Of a stretch of DNA of 64,000 bases, positions 37,692-48,100 are shown one piece after another. The position numbers were made by a program, and so were the translations under genes. The stretch comes from Chlorokybus atmophyticus (Eukaryota; Streptophyta; Chlorokybophyceae; Chlorokybales; Chlorokybaceae): assembly GCA_009103225.1 (NCBI GenBank), contig RHPI01002823.1:611322-675321 (forward strand). The letters run 5' to 3'. How positions within the stretch are numbered: position 1 is the stretch's first letter; every line of letters starts with the position of its first letter. The notes below the pieces were generated by a model. That model worked only from the letters and a program-made list of their open reading frames with translations, did not search any database and had not been told where the DNA came from.

Positions 37692-38122
37692 CAGTACAAC
37701 CTCAATAAGTGCATATTTGATTAGTGCATATCCGCGTTTACCGCAAAAATTACGGCCATCACCGACGCTTTCAGGGGGAAGACCTGTGCGTTAAGAGCAT
37801 ATGCATTTGTTAATAAGTGCATACTATGAGATGCTTAACCTTTAATGTGTCTATGCATTTATTAAGGTGAATTACGCTTGAGTTACAGACAAATTACGAT
37901 TATAATGTATTATAGCTACGATCGTACACATTACAACGTAACTCAGGATCAGGTTTACTCAATAAATGCATAGGTTATGCATTTATGCCAAGCCTGAGTG
38001 CATAATATATATTACGCACTTAAAGCGGGTGCATAATTTATGCACTTAACGAGGATGCATAAACGCGATAAGTGCATACATAAGCCCGTTCCCGATGGTA
38101 TGCACTTATCGAGGTTAGACTG
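37692..38122. mobile_element. pogo/Tigger-like MITE nested in the CACAC element
   Basis: The ends CAGTACAACCTCAATAAGTG and, inverted, CAGTCTAACCTCGATAAGTG are matching terminal inverted repeats of about 24 bases starting CAGT, typical of pogo-type Tc1/mariner elements. TA borders the right end and lies two bases outside the left. Subterminal AAGTGCAT units occur many times on both strands. There is no coding capacity. Confidence 0.7.
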
Positions 38123-38638
38123 TATGGTCCGCGGGGTCCGTGAAAGGACCATACCTGGTCCTTGAACGTCAAGCCGTGTGTGGCATAGTGGACGGGACCA
38201 TATGAGCTCGTACTCGCTCAATTCTCCAGCACTCAAGTCGCATACATCACGGTGTATGAAGGGCAGAGGGTACTCAGTGTTGTAACTTATAAACATTCCG
38301 GTTATGTCAAATCCAGCGCGATATACACCGACACTGGCACCGCCATCGCAGAATAGGTCGAGTGCCCTTGGTCTACGTGTGCGTTTAAGCTTGTTGTCAA
38401 ACGGCGTATACGTGGTTAAGGCTGGCCGTAGTGTTTGCCAGGGACCAACAATGATGCCTTTCAGGCTTACTTTGCGACCGTCATTCTCCCCTCCAACGTG
38501 CAGAAAAAGGCGTTCCCCATTTAGTGATGTGTATGCGAATACGTTGTGCCCTTTGAAGTTTATGGTTTGTGGTCGATCACCGTCATCGAAAACTATACGG
38601 TGTTGCTCTGCAAAGCCACTTGTATTTGCACTATGCAT

Positions 38639-39528
38639 ATGTGGTCATGCCTCAATCTAGCTCGCCATGAAGCGATGATGACATAATGCTTGCTCGAATG
38701 ATTTCACAACGCCCGCAAACCATTCCCCATTCAGTGGCTAATGCGCCATGACACTCACACCAATCAGCTGCTCGCATCCCAACTTAACTACGTCTCAGCC
38801 AATGCAGTGCGCTGTACAACAATTTATGGTCTGCCTCCTCGAGAATGGCCAGAGAGTGAAGATACCCACGCCCACATAGTGGAATGCTGCTCTCTATGCG
38901 AAAATAGCTTCAACATGCATCTTTCAAGCATACGCCCAATATAATATGCAGTGAGATGTCGCTGCCGACTCTGTCATATCACCACAACATCCACCACATG
39001 TCCACTAACCACATGTGCCGGTGTGGTCCATGTGAAGAAGCGCATGGGTTCCCCTCGCCACTCGAAGCAATAGCGCGAGCATAATTTGCAAACGTAATGA
39101 AACAACTCGGGTTCCTTTCACAGCACTTTGCCGAGGTGGCAGCCAAACATGGCGACATCGTGTATGGTGTGATGCCAGCAAGCTGCACTAGATCCATGGC
39201 ACACTGTCTGCACTCGCTGGCATACTGTCATGTGTGCTGTCAATTGCTGCTAACGGCCATCGGCACAAACTTACGCATTGCATTGTGGGCACACCAAGCA
39301 TGCTCTCCTCGGTGAAAGTGACTCAACTGTTGCCGCCAACATTATGCACGCCGTCATTCCGCCCGGCTACGCACATAATCACTTGCATTGATCGTGTGCC
39401 CATTACGCGACACATTTGAGGGGTATGCGCATCATATAAGGGTTGCCAAATGACAAACCCTCAGTGAGTTTGCTGGGTTCTATGGCATTTATGGTATGCA
39501 ATTATGGTCCCGCAGGACCCTTAAAGGG
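38639..39528. other. region between methyltransferase and minisatellite
   Basis: Only short frames (67-72 codons) without motifs were seen. It probably continues the decayed transposon DNA. Confidence 0.3.
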
Positions 39529-39668
39529 ACTGCAGCACCATTCAGAGTACTGCAGTATCATCGAGGGTACTGCAGTACCATCAAGAATACTGCAGGATCA
39601 TAAAAAATACTGCAGTACAATGGATGATGCTGCATTACCATTGATGGTACTGCAACTCCATGTCATTC
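39529..39668. repeat. 20-bp minisatellite, seven copies
   Basis: Seven consecutive 20-base units of the form ACTGCAGTACCATCAAGAAT, each with CTGCAG or a one-base variant, fill exactly 140 bases. Later copies diverge. Confidence 0.85.
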
Positions 39669-39797
39669 ATGCTCACATGCACCATTTCTCGGCTATGCAT
39701 GATGCTATCATACATGCATTGCGATTATGCACAGCACCTCACTGGTCCAACATGTTGATGCCTGAACTGTCAATGTATACACTGTACACGTACATAT

Positions 39798-39822
39798 GAT
39801 ATATATATATATATATATATAT
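39798..39822. repeat. (AT)n microsatellite
   Basis: About 12 uninterrupted AT units. Confidence 0.9.
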
Positions 39823-39835
39823 GCAGAAGTTACTT

Positions 39836-40602
39836 TTATAAAGGGGGCCAAATCACATCCGACACACTGAAAAACAAGCTAGAGGCGTGGCGACCAAAAC
39901 AAGGGAGGTTGTCTGCAGCATGGACATAATTGTAGTCGCTGTGATTTGCACGCCAGGGTCTTCCGGTGATTGATGAAACATCCATGGCACAAAGCTTTGT
40001 CGCAACGGGGCGTCTCCCCATCCGCCAGGGGCTCCTCACGAATGTACTTTAGCACGCATGGGTTACGAGGTTGAGCAGACTCTGCCACTATACCTTGTGA
40101 TCGCGTGGCATACGCATCGCCTGTTATCCAAGCGGAGCAGTGAACCAATTCACTGCGTACTGGATCGTGACACATCCTTCGGCCTCTATACACCACCGGC
40201 TGGTCTTAGTGGTGTCGTCCAGGAGTCAACAAGGCCCCGGACAGCGCTGTTATCACTCGTGTACTCGCTCTCATTTTCATCTTCGAATGCCTTTAACAAA
40301 AGCCTCCACGTGCCTAATGACATACAGCCATGTCCAACCAGAGCAAGCTAAGTACATCTTGAATGGGTGTACTTGCCACCCAATTCTCGTACTCAGGAAG
40401 TGGCACGTATTGCGACCCGCACGGGATGACTTCAACATGTACATCCGTTGCAGCAGGTCGCGGTTCTGCTCCGCGGATAGGTGTGCGACGTCGTGGGGAT
40501 GCTCTGGCAACAACGCCACCATCATGTCCAGAATGTCGAGGGGCAACAACGTGCTACGGATGGCCCTGTCGTATTTTGGTTCCGACCACGGCCGATCCCT
40601 AG
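39836..40602 (-). pseudogene. decayed minus-strand coding region, C-terminal part
   Basis: The minus frame from 40600 leftward reads EPKYDRAIRSTLLPLDILDM and then a run rich in Leu, Arg and Cys to a stop near 40277. Further left a zinc-binding-like segment (RCDKALCHGCF ... LCPCCRQPP) lies at about 40040-39890. The two pieces are in different frames with stops between. CPCCR resembles the end of a RING finger and LPLDILDMMVALL resembles an F-box start, but both are weak. The region appears to continue on the far side of the element at 40603-42868. Confidence 0.3.
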
Positions 40603-41053
40603 CACACAGCTTGACGTTGAAGGACCATGCATGGTCCTTTCACGGACCCCGCGGACCATGCATGTTCCGCATCCCGCGGGCCAGGACTGCCTGGTCCGCG
40701 GGGGACGGGCCGTTCCTGGTCCATTCGGGGCCCCGCTGCCCGTGAATGGCTGGCGCGGCGACGCATGGTCCGTGCCGCACCATCCATGGTGCGGCACGGA
40801 CCGGTAATGTACGCTGGCCCTCGAATGCGGACCAGGTGCGGTCCCGCAGTCCTGTGGCCCTACTACAGTCTACCCCCGCCAAAAGAATTCGTTTCAAGAG
40901 AATAACCCTGTTAGTATCATAAGTAATGAGATTACCAAACGTTGTACAGGCAGATTATACGTCTGAAGAGACTATGACTAACCGCGAAAAGCATAATGTT
41001 TTTCCATGAAAAAGTCGTAAGTTTGAGTGTGCATATTCCTAACATCGAGGGAG

Positions 41054-41192
41054 TAGCGCGTGACGGGTGTGGCATAAGGCGTGATAAGCGTGATGGGTAA
41101 AGTGTAACGCGTTATTAGCGTGATGAGCGTGATGGCATTATAGACGTGACGTGATGTGCGTGACGTAATGTACGTGATGTGCGTGATGAAAC
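41054..41192. repeat. degenerate GCGTGATG short-unit repeat
   Basis: GTGATG/GTGACG units recur every 8-12 bases over about 140 bases inside the 2.27-kb element. Confidence 0.65.
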
Positions 41193-41484
41193 CGCGCCTA
41201 TAGCATATATATGCTCTTAACGTTCAAGAGCATATTATAGGTAGACTGTAGCACGCACCGTACATGGTGCCGCACGGTCCGCGCCGCACCATGTACGGTG
41301 CGGCACGGACCAGTGACCGCGACCCTGCCGCTATCATGAGTAGGTAGCAACAACCTACGTAAGGTACAATAAATTGCCTAAATGCCTGATTGCACAAGTG
41401 CACGTTTTAATTAACAAGCCGCACCGACTGTCGGCTATACACACGTGGACAGCCGCAAGTGGATAGCCGCAAATGGTCGGCGGC

Positions 41485-41512
41485 TGATTGACAGCCGGCC
41501 GGCTGTCAATCA
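41485..41512. repeat. 28-bp perfect palindrome
   Basis: The 14-base half TGATTGACAGCCGG is followed immediately by its own reverse complement, CCGGCTGTCAATCA, with no spacer. Confidence 0.9.
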
Positions 41513-41943
41513 AGCTGTAAGGGGCTGTTTATGCAATCAACATACTTCATAGTACCGTATGTGTATGCACCATTAACATGTTCTATGCGTTTATCTAAGT
41601 ATCTACGTATATATAAACATTATACATGTGTATACGTCAATGCATTATATATATTATATAATATATAATATATATATACATAAATGTTAGCGTGTGCACA
41701 AATGAATCCAATCTTATTCGCATAGATACGCAGGTTTAAATGGTTATATCAATAGCATTTAGGTTGAGCCGTATACAAGGTATGTCTGATATAAAACTAT
41801 GTACAAGAAGTATACATAAATGACGTCACTCATTGTAATAATAATAGCCTCTTATGAGACCGCAGAATGATTGACAGCCTCGACCAAGCATTGTGTCCAA
41901 CCAGCCAGTAAATAACTACGTTGGTGCCGTTATGCGGTTTTAA

Positions 41944-41989
41944 TATTTATATCATGTAAACGTGTATATACGTTTACATGATATAAATA
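41944..41989. repeat. 46-bp hairpin with 20-base arms
   Basis: TATTTATATCATGTAAACGT and its exact reverse complement flank a 6-base loop. Confidence 0.9.
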
Positions 41990-42059
41990 CTATATACACG
42001 AATGCTTACATATATACACATGTAGATGTATGTATGCGCACGCAAGCAGGATGTTGACA

Positions 42060-42860
42060 ACCCCTCACAAGGTTACATACTCATGGACAGCCCCCAACAA
42101 AGCATTGTAGTTTACAAACCTTGGCAGCCGCCGAGTTGCGGCTGTCTGTGTCATCAATAATGACCTAAAATAACGTAATACCGTTGATGAATACTGGTAC
42201 AGCCTATGCACATTGATAGCGCATGCACTGCCTATGGGCCTGTCAATTCACAACGCCGACTTCCTGTGCAATTTCCGCCGCCGACAGTCGCCAAGCGGCC
42301 GTCGGTACAGTCTGTAACGCAAGTATTACACCATTTTTACCGGTACGTGCACATGTAGCTTAGGCCTAGTGGTTAGGGTGTCCTGTTTGTGTTCCAAAGG
42401 CCTTGGGTTCGATTCTCGGTGGGCACATGTGTTCATGACCAATCGTGTGTAAGACGCCGCGGCCTCGTGCGCTGCAACCAGCGGCCCCGCAGGCCGGGCG
42501 TGGCTGGTACCGTCGGTTTAATATAGAGCACTTTTCCGTCATTTGCAATAACATCTGATGCTTATGAATTATTCATGCGGTCGATGGTCCGCTGACCGGA
42601 CCAGTAATGGATTAAAGTACATTTGCATGATTAATTAAGTCCCTGGTCCGCTGGCTCGTACCCGATCCTGACGCGACTATAAACCGGCCGGACCAGACAT
42701 GGTGCGACCCCAAAAAAACATGGGACCGTTCACGTGAGGTTTGGACCATGCATGGTCCGACTGTCAATGACAGCCGGACCATACATGATCCACCGATTTC
42801 ACTAAGCAGGGCAAAATCCGGGCCCGAAGGCACGGACCATTCATGGTTCTTCAACGTCAA
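42060..42860. repeat. arm shared, inverted, with 36763-37560
   Basis: This is the reverse-complement partner of the left arm of the 1.43-kb element, with the same landmarks in opposite order. The copies differ by many point changes and small indels, so the duplication is old. Confidence 0.85.
42347..42427 (+). repeat. tRNA-derived block
   Basis: GTGCACA at 42347 nearly pairs with TGGGCAC at 42421-42427. TAGCTTAGGCCTAGTGGTTAGGG resembles a D-arm with a 5-base insertion, and GGGTTCGATTCTC is a good B box. The anticodon stem does not form, so I do not call a functional tRNA. Confidence 0.5.
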
Positions 42861-42871
42861 GCGGTGTGTAG

Positions 42872-45110
42872 AGGTCTGTTTTTACCTTACTTTTTGGGTT
42901 TCCTTCCACTCATTGCATATCTTCAACACCCATCTCGCTGCATGCCGCAGGCGGAAATGAAACGCGTCTAGCTTCAATTGGCTCCCGATCAACAACTTTT
43001 GCCTCGCTGTCAGGCCATGCCAGTTTGCGCTGCGCCTGTTGCAGAAGCGGCGGCGGATGCTGCACTTGCTTGAGCGGTGGATAATGCTGAGCATCCACAT
43101 GACGTTGTTAACCCTCAACTGCCTACTCGAAACACACAGTCAGCCCCGACCTGTGCAGCCCGTTGCTGTACACATTGTGCTGGCAAGTTTATAATGCCTA
43201 ATTTTGTGTTTTTCATCCTGTCAGCGTCCCTTATGGCAACCACCTTATGCTTTTGTTTTGGAGGACATGCACACGCTGGGAGGCGCTCTGCGTGCCATTG
43301 TCACTCTGTTAAGGTGGTAAGGCATTATCGTCTTGCTCCAGTGCATGCTTGCATAATGTGTGTTGATTGCCTCCCACTCCGCCCATGTCATCGTTTCATC
43401 CATGGTGTTACACACCATCACGGGTCTTCTTTCATGGCAACGATAAGCTTTAAATTTGAGTCAATTGATTTACCGCTAAGAGCAGCTGAGAACATTGGGG
43501 TGGGACGAGCTGGAGAGGGCGTAGTAGCGTGGGCAATTGTCGGAGAGGCCGCAGGATGGTTCAAGTGTGTTGGCATAGGAGTCTACGCGGCAGGAGAGGC
43601 TCGTGCGGAAGTCTTATGCGAGTACGTGGCTGTGGTGGAGGGGAGGCAGGATGTGCTGAATATTCGGGCACTTGTTGCAAGGCACACGAAGGCAAGGCCT
43701 GATCCGTTTGCGCAACAGCCTGGGGAGTGGCCTACAGTAGCGGGGGATTGGCAACATTAATCCACCACTCTCCAATCAATTTTGTTACCTCTAATGGCAC
43801 TTCATGCATAGCCCACAACCATTGGTCGGTGCTTTGATGCTTGAGGAGCAAACAGTGTGCTACTAGCTGATATGAAGCAGTGTTGCCCACCACCAAGACA
43901 GCGTTCGCTTCTTCTCTATTGTCAACCCAAACCGCGCTGCCGCAGGGAAGGCGGCCTTGCCGTGGGACCCACTCATGATGGTCCCGCCGAACGGTCACAC
44001 AGCCAATCAATAGCCCGAGCTTGTTGGCAAACATAATCATTTGCAAGTGCTCTACATACACATTCTCTTTCTGCACGATTTGCCACATCTTGTACATGGC
44101 CGTGGCAATGTTGCAATTGACATCAGCCAGCATGGTTGAAGGCATCTCATCGTAATACTGCACCATCTCTCTCGCATCATCAGTAGCTGTGCAAAAATAT
44201 ATATAGGATCCTACGCGCCATGCCTTCATCGACGGCATTGGCGGTGATTTCGCGGGAAGTGTCCCCCCTGCCGTCATCGCCCATGCCATCCAGCATGACC
44301 CAAAATCTGCTCGAGCTTGGGCAGTTGTGTGCATCCAGAACACTTTGTGGTATGGACGGCTTGGCGCGACATACGCAATGGTGGAAGCGGTTACCGTCCG
44401 TTGGCGCATTGTAGTAATCCCATGAAGCGAGCTGTCCGTTTTGAAAAATTAACGGCTGTACGCGCGGCGCCAGCTCCTCTAATGCCTCAGTTGCAGCTGG
44501 TGACCTCTGCTGCATGCCATACAGCTATTAAGCAGAGTGTCCAGCTGTGGACGGCAAGAATTACATTTAAATTTACAGACAAAATACCTAAGGTTGGGGT
44601 GGACTATTTGCTCGAGCATGTGGTGGGTGGGTTACGATAAGTGCAGCAGCCACATCTGTGGCTGACAGGTGCTGGGTGTCCCATGTTACGGGTAAGGCTT
44701 GGTTAGGCGCCCACATCTGTGCTACTTTGGAGGAGCTGCAGTGTAGGGGCATGAAGGCCTGGTGCAGCGGAAGGTGGATGTGCTCTGGTTGGGAGGGGAG
44801 CAGGTGCGGCTGGTGAGACCACTTGTGCATGCAGCAAGCGGGGCTATATAGAAGCAGAATAATGGCTCACATTGTGGAATACGACGAACGTAAGCAAATG
44901 CATGTGCCAATGAATTGTTACAAAAGCATAATTATAAAAGCCAGCCACTTACCTCAATAAGGGCTAACAAGATGGTATGAGCAGCACTCTCCCCGCCACC
45001 CTCAACAATAGTCTCCTCGCGGAGCTCGTGAGCCATAGGCACAGGATGCGCCATTGCCCCAATGGACATGGCGGGGTTAAGCAGGCCACAGCTCATGCGA
45101 AATTAATGTT
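42872..45110 (-). pseudogene. decayed minus-strand coding fragments
   Basis: Minus-strand frames look protein-like. They are 45101-44952 (MSIGAMAHPVPMAHELREET, ending at a good GTAAGT donor), 44515-44190 (QPLIFQNGQLASWDYYNAP), 44230-43759 (VEHLQMIMFANKLGLLIGCV, LPCGSAVWVDNREEANAVL) and 43118-42882 (LDAFHFRLRHAARWVLKICN). Frames change between pieces. Removing the element at 40603-42868 would bring the last piece next to the frame at 40600, so they may once have been one gene. The family is not recognised; it is probably a transposon gene. Confidence 0.3.
43077..43760 (+). CDS. uninterrupted 227-codon ORF, unknown
   Basis: This is the second-longest uninterrupted frame in the 32-50 kb region. 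The C-terminal half contains KCVGIGVYAAGEARAEVLCE, which faintly resembles the start of a SET domain (G-x-G-V-x-A ... E-x-x-C-E-Y), but the later SET motifs (NHS, GEELxxxY) are not visible. The N-terminal half is Cys/His-rich with a hydrophobic segment. It overlaps the opposite-strand fragments, so only one of the two can be meaningful. Confidence 0.25.
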   Translation: MDNAEHPHDVVNPQLPTRNTQSAPTCAARCCTHCAGKFIMPNFVFFILSASLMATTLCFCFGGHAHAGRRSACHCHSVKVVRHYRLAPVHACIMCVDCLPLRPCHRFIHGVTHHHGSSFMATISFKFESIDLPLRAAENIGVGRAGEGVVAWAIVGEAAGWFKCVGIGVYAAGEARAEVLCEYVAVVEGRQDVLNIRALVARHTKARPDPFAQQPGEWPTVAGDWQH

Positions 45111-48100
45111 GGTATACCGCAGCGCCCATCATCAAGTGTAATTAAAGGACCAGTTGATGGGATTGCATCCATGCTTGTATGGGACCTCCAACAGGGCCTA
45201 GTGCACTGTGGTGCTGTTAACCAACAAGATGTGCATTAGATGCATGCTTTGGGATATTGCAACAACAACAACAATCAACATGGTCACATCGTCATTAGTG
45301 AATTGCTTCAAACAGTCACCTGCGGCATTGCTGGTGGATGCACGAATGGTTGAATGCTGGACACATTGCCACACGATGGTGTGCTCATACTCAGCCTACT
45401 TCATTCGGCACGCGACGTCGCAAGCTCACGTACATCCTATTATGCAGAGTTAGGCATGCATTGGAGGTGCATGCAATCAACATTCATGTAAAAATTGGCA
45501 ACAACATATCGCCGTCCAGCGCTGTCTATGTGCTCTGGCTTTCGCAATGTTGACTTGAGTGTAGGGTGTGAATGGTGGAGGCCTGCAGCCAGGCTACATG
45601 TATCACATTTGCTGCGCCCCAAAACAAACTGCAATGTGTAAAGGAATGCATGTGCATGTTGAGCGTACGCTTGCATTCCTTCGTGCGTGTTCCCACATTC
45701 GCAATTGATCTCGCATGGTTCTCACAAGGGGCTCCAAAGACTGCAGCTTTTGGTCCACTGTTTAATGCAGAAAAGCGAGCCACCAAGCAGCTCTCTATGT
45801 GAAGATGGTCTTTTATGGCTTGCCTACTGGTTTGTCCAATGTTGGTGATGCATGTTGGACATCCCCATTGCTGTCGCCTACCCTACTCCATGCCGTGGCG
45901 CCCGGTATTTTTGCTTGCTTGATGCAGTGGTTGAACTCTAACGACCAATACTTCTCGCAAGCTGTGCCACGCCACCACCGCCGCCGCCTCCTCGAACTCC
46001 GCCGCCTAGTCGAACCCAGGTCCACCATGCCTAACATTCGCCCCGTCATCGACCTAACGCCCTTGCGTGCTATAATCCAGCCATCAATGCAGCTGTTTGG
46101 GTGAGTGCACACTAACTCCCATTGCGGTTGGTCGGTTGGGAGCGATGTTGATTGAATCATGCATGGTACGACATAGCCATTATACGCCAATAATTGGGGT
46201 TGGACGAGAGTTGCCTCTATTGTACCATCAGTAATACAACACAGCCATTGTTACCGCTAGTTGTACGAAGCATTGATGGTACAAATGCATAAGTCGTACC
46301 ATCAACAGTCGGCGCTAAGAACGCACTACGCGTGCGACTCTCGTGCGGGGCACTTGACGTTTCTAACCGCCTAAATTTTATCTCCGCGCCTCATACTTTT
46401 GAGCGGGCCAACTGGCGGCGGCAGCGCTATCATCAGCTATACAGGCGGCACCGAACTATCAATTAGAGAGAAGCCTCGTGGTCCATATGTAGGTGGACCT
46501 CGTTGTGGAGGTTGGCGCCCCAAACTTACATTGCCCCCCGTGTTCAATTAAGCAACCATCGCCAACCAGCAGCAGCCAATCTCAGCCGACTATTGGCAAT
46601 CGCAGCAAGACCCCGCGCTAACACCCAGCCCATCACAACAACTACACCTAACACCGCAATCTCAAAGGCAACTTATAATGTACGCGTTCTTGATGCACAT
46701 TGTTTCTTGCTCAATTGCTAACTTTAATGCTTGCTGCTTTTACAACTGGCCAAGTGACTCACTGCATGCGCTTTGGATACACTGAGCACATTGCTGTTAG
46801 CTCAATTGTGAGGATTGCATCTTTTATGGCTGGCACAGTGACTCGCATGGTTGTGCTTGCAGAGGGTCAATAAAAACCCCGGACCCAAACGCGTTTGGCA
46901 ACGACGTAGCAACCTCGACCGTCAGCACCTCTTCAACTCCCAAAGCAAGTAGAAGATTGGCAACGATGCAAGCACTGTGTGACACTGTAGTAATGTGTAA
47001 CGGATTGTGTGGATAGCATTTGCGAGATGCCATTGCTGCAATCATAAACGGCCATTGGGTAGAGAGCCACGTTTTCCCCAAGGACGACGCTATTCGTGAT
47101 GTCATGAGTCAGGGGCTGTGAATGCTTCATAACCTCACTGCATCGTGACACTGACCAACCTACCCTTGCCGGGTAGTTCGCTTTGACCATGACGACGAGG
47201 CCGATGCGGCCAAGTTCCATGAGGTGTATTGAACGCTCAAGGCGTGCTCCTTCCACTGCAATATTGCCTTGAAGAAAGCTTCGCACGTCCGGTCCAAGAA
47301 CGTCACCAAGATCAAGCATGTCCTTGAAAAGCATTCCGGTGGACACTGGTACTGTTTAGAACACCAACAAGCGCAAGTGAGTTGGGTCCCTCACCACCAT
47401 GTATGCTATGCAACACCGCCTTCTTACTTAGCCTCCATACACACGTACGCATCTCGCCTATTGTAATAGAATCAATCAGGCACATCGACGCCCCTATGAA
47501 CCCCGAGATCCAAAAGCTCAGATGCGTGACGCGCTTTAAAGTAAGTCACGGGCACTATTTTGGCTTAGCGTAGGCTTAACTTGAACTATGTATATTGTGA
47601 CCAATGCCTTGTTGGTATGACGCAGACAAGCCATGGCGCAAATCTATAATGACCGACAATGCAGACCCGGAGCGTAGAAGATACATCAATGAATGTGGCG
47701 ATCCCATCATCTAGCAATGATCGTGCAATGCTGGTCCTACGCCGTCACTACATCTGGTTGCCAGCAATTGACACTCAACCACCTCGCATACCTGTTGCTT
47801 ACGGTGCGCACTTTGAACTTAATCACTAGCATTTTCGAAAGGCTGTAACCCCAAACTTTGGGCTTGCAGACGTGCTGCAGTGAATTGCGGTTTTCAATGC
47901 CATCAAAGCATGCCTGTAAACCACGTAGGTGGACACATGTTAAGGGGCAAGGATGGAGACCTTCTGCTAGGTGTTAGCATCGACGCACATGAAAAGTACC
48001 TCTGCAAAATCAACACCATGATTTTATTGATGAAGCGGGATATGAGGCAACGGTAGCCCTTCAGCCATTCACCCTTGTGAAACGCCGCACTGCATCTTGT

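Larger units (their letters stand above)
36748..38180. mobile_element. 1.43-kb CACAC-ended TIR element inserted in the methyltransferase
   Basis: The left end is CACACCGATTAACGT. The right end, read inward, is CACACGGCTTGACGTTCAAGG. Both are followed by GGACC/GAACC palindromic units. TGG is duplicated at 36745-36747 and 38181-38183. CAC-starting ends with a 3-bp duplication are the signature of CACTA/EnSpm elements. There is no transposase inside, so it is non-autonomous. It contains a tRNA-like block (37185-37285), a TA-rich tract (37640-37690) and a nested pogo-like MITE. Confidence 0.8.
36199..38638 (-). pseudogene. DNA cytosine-C5 methyltransferase, split by a transposon
   Basis: The N-terminal part (38638-38181) has about 100 leading residues, then motif I ALDLFCDGGASVGVYRAGF and YELIWSRPLC at the catalytic loop. 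The C-terminal part (36747-36199) resumes with QTYSGAIPAP, then HQDMLQLVQQLL, motif VI KFVIENVP, STMLGLSTFRPRLLE, and the final domain WMTSAATIANAVPPAMAECI, ending at TAA 36199. These features match the short phage/bacterial-type C5 methyltransferases (PCQ, ENV, WMT...IPPAYxxxI). Element 36748-38180 separates the two halves exactly between the Cys and Gln codons. Two further in-frame stops and one frameshift (near 36345) show longer decay. It is close to nothing else on its strand. Confidence 0.8.
40603..42868. mobile_element. 2.27-kb CACAC-ended TIR element
   Basis: The left end is CACACAGCTTGACGTTGAAG and the inverted right end CACACCGCTTGACGTTGAAG, nearly identical. TAG is duplicated at 40600-40602 and 42869-42871. 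Inside there are many GGACCATGCATGGTCC-type palindromes, GCGTGATG-like short repeats (41054-41192), two large palindromes and a tRNA-like block. There is no transposase. Its right arm is the reverse complement of the left arm of the element at 36748-38180. Confidence 0.8.

Noticed and set aside
42347-42427. Functional tRNA gene
   Set aside because: The D-arm has an extra 5 bases and no anticodon stem forms; an inverted diverged copy inside a related transposon shows it is a repeat component.
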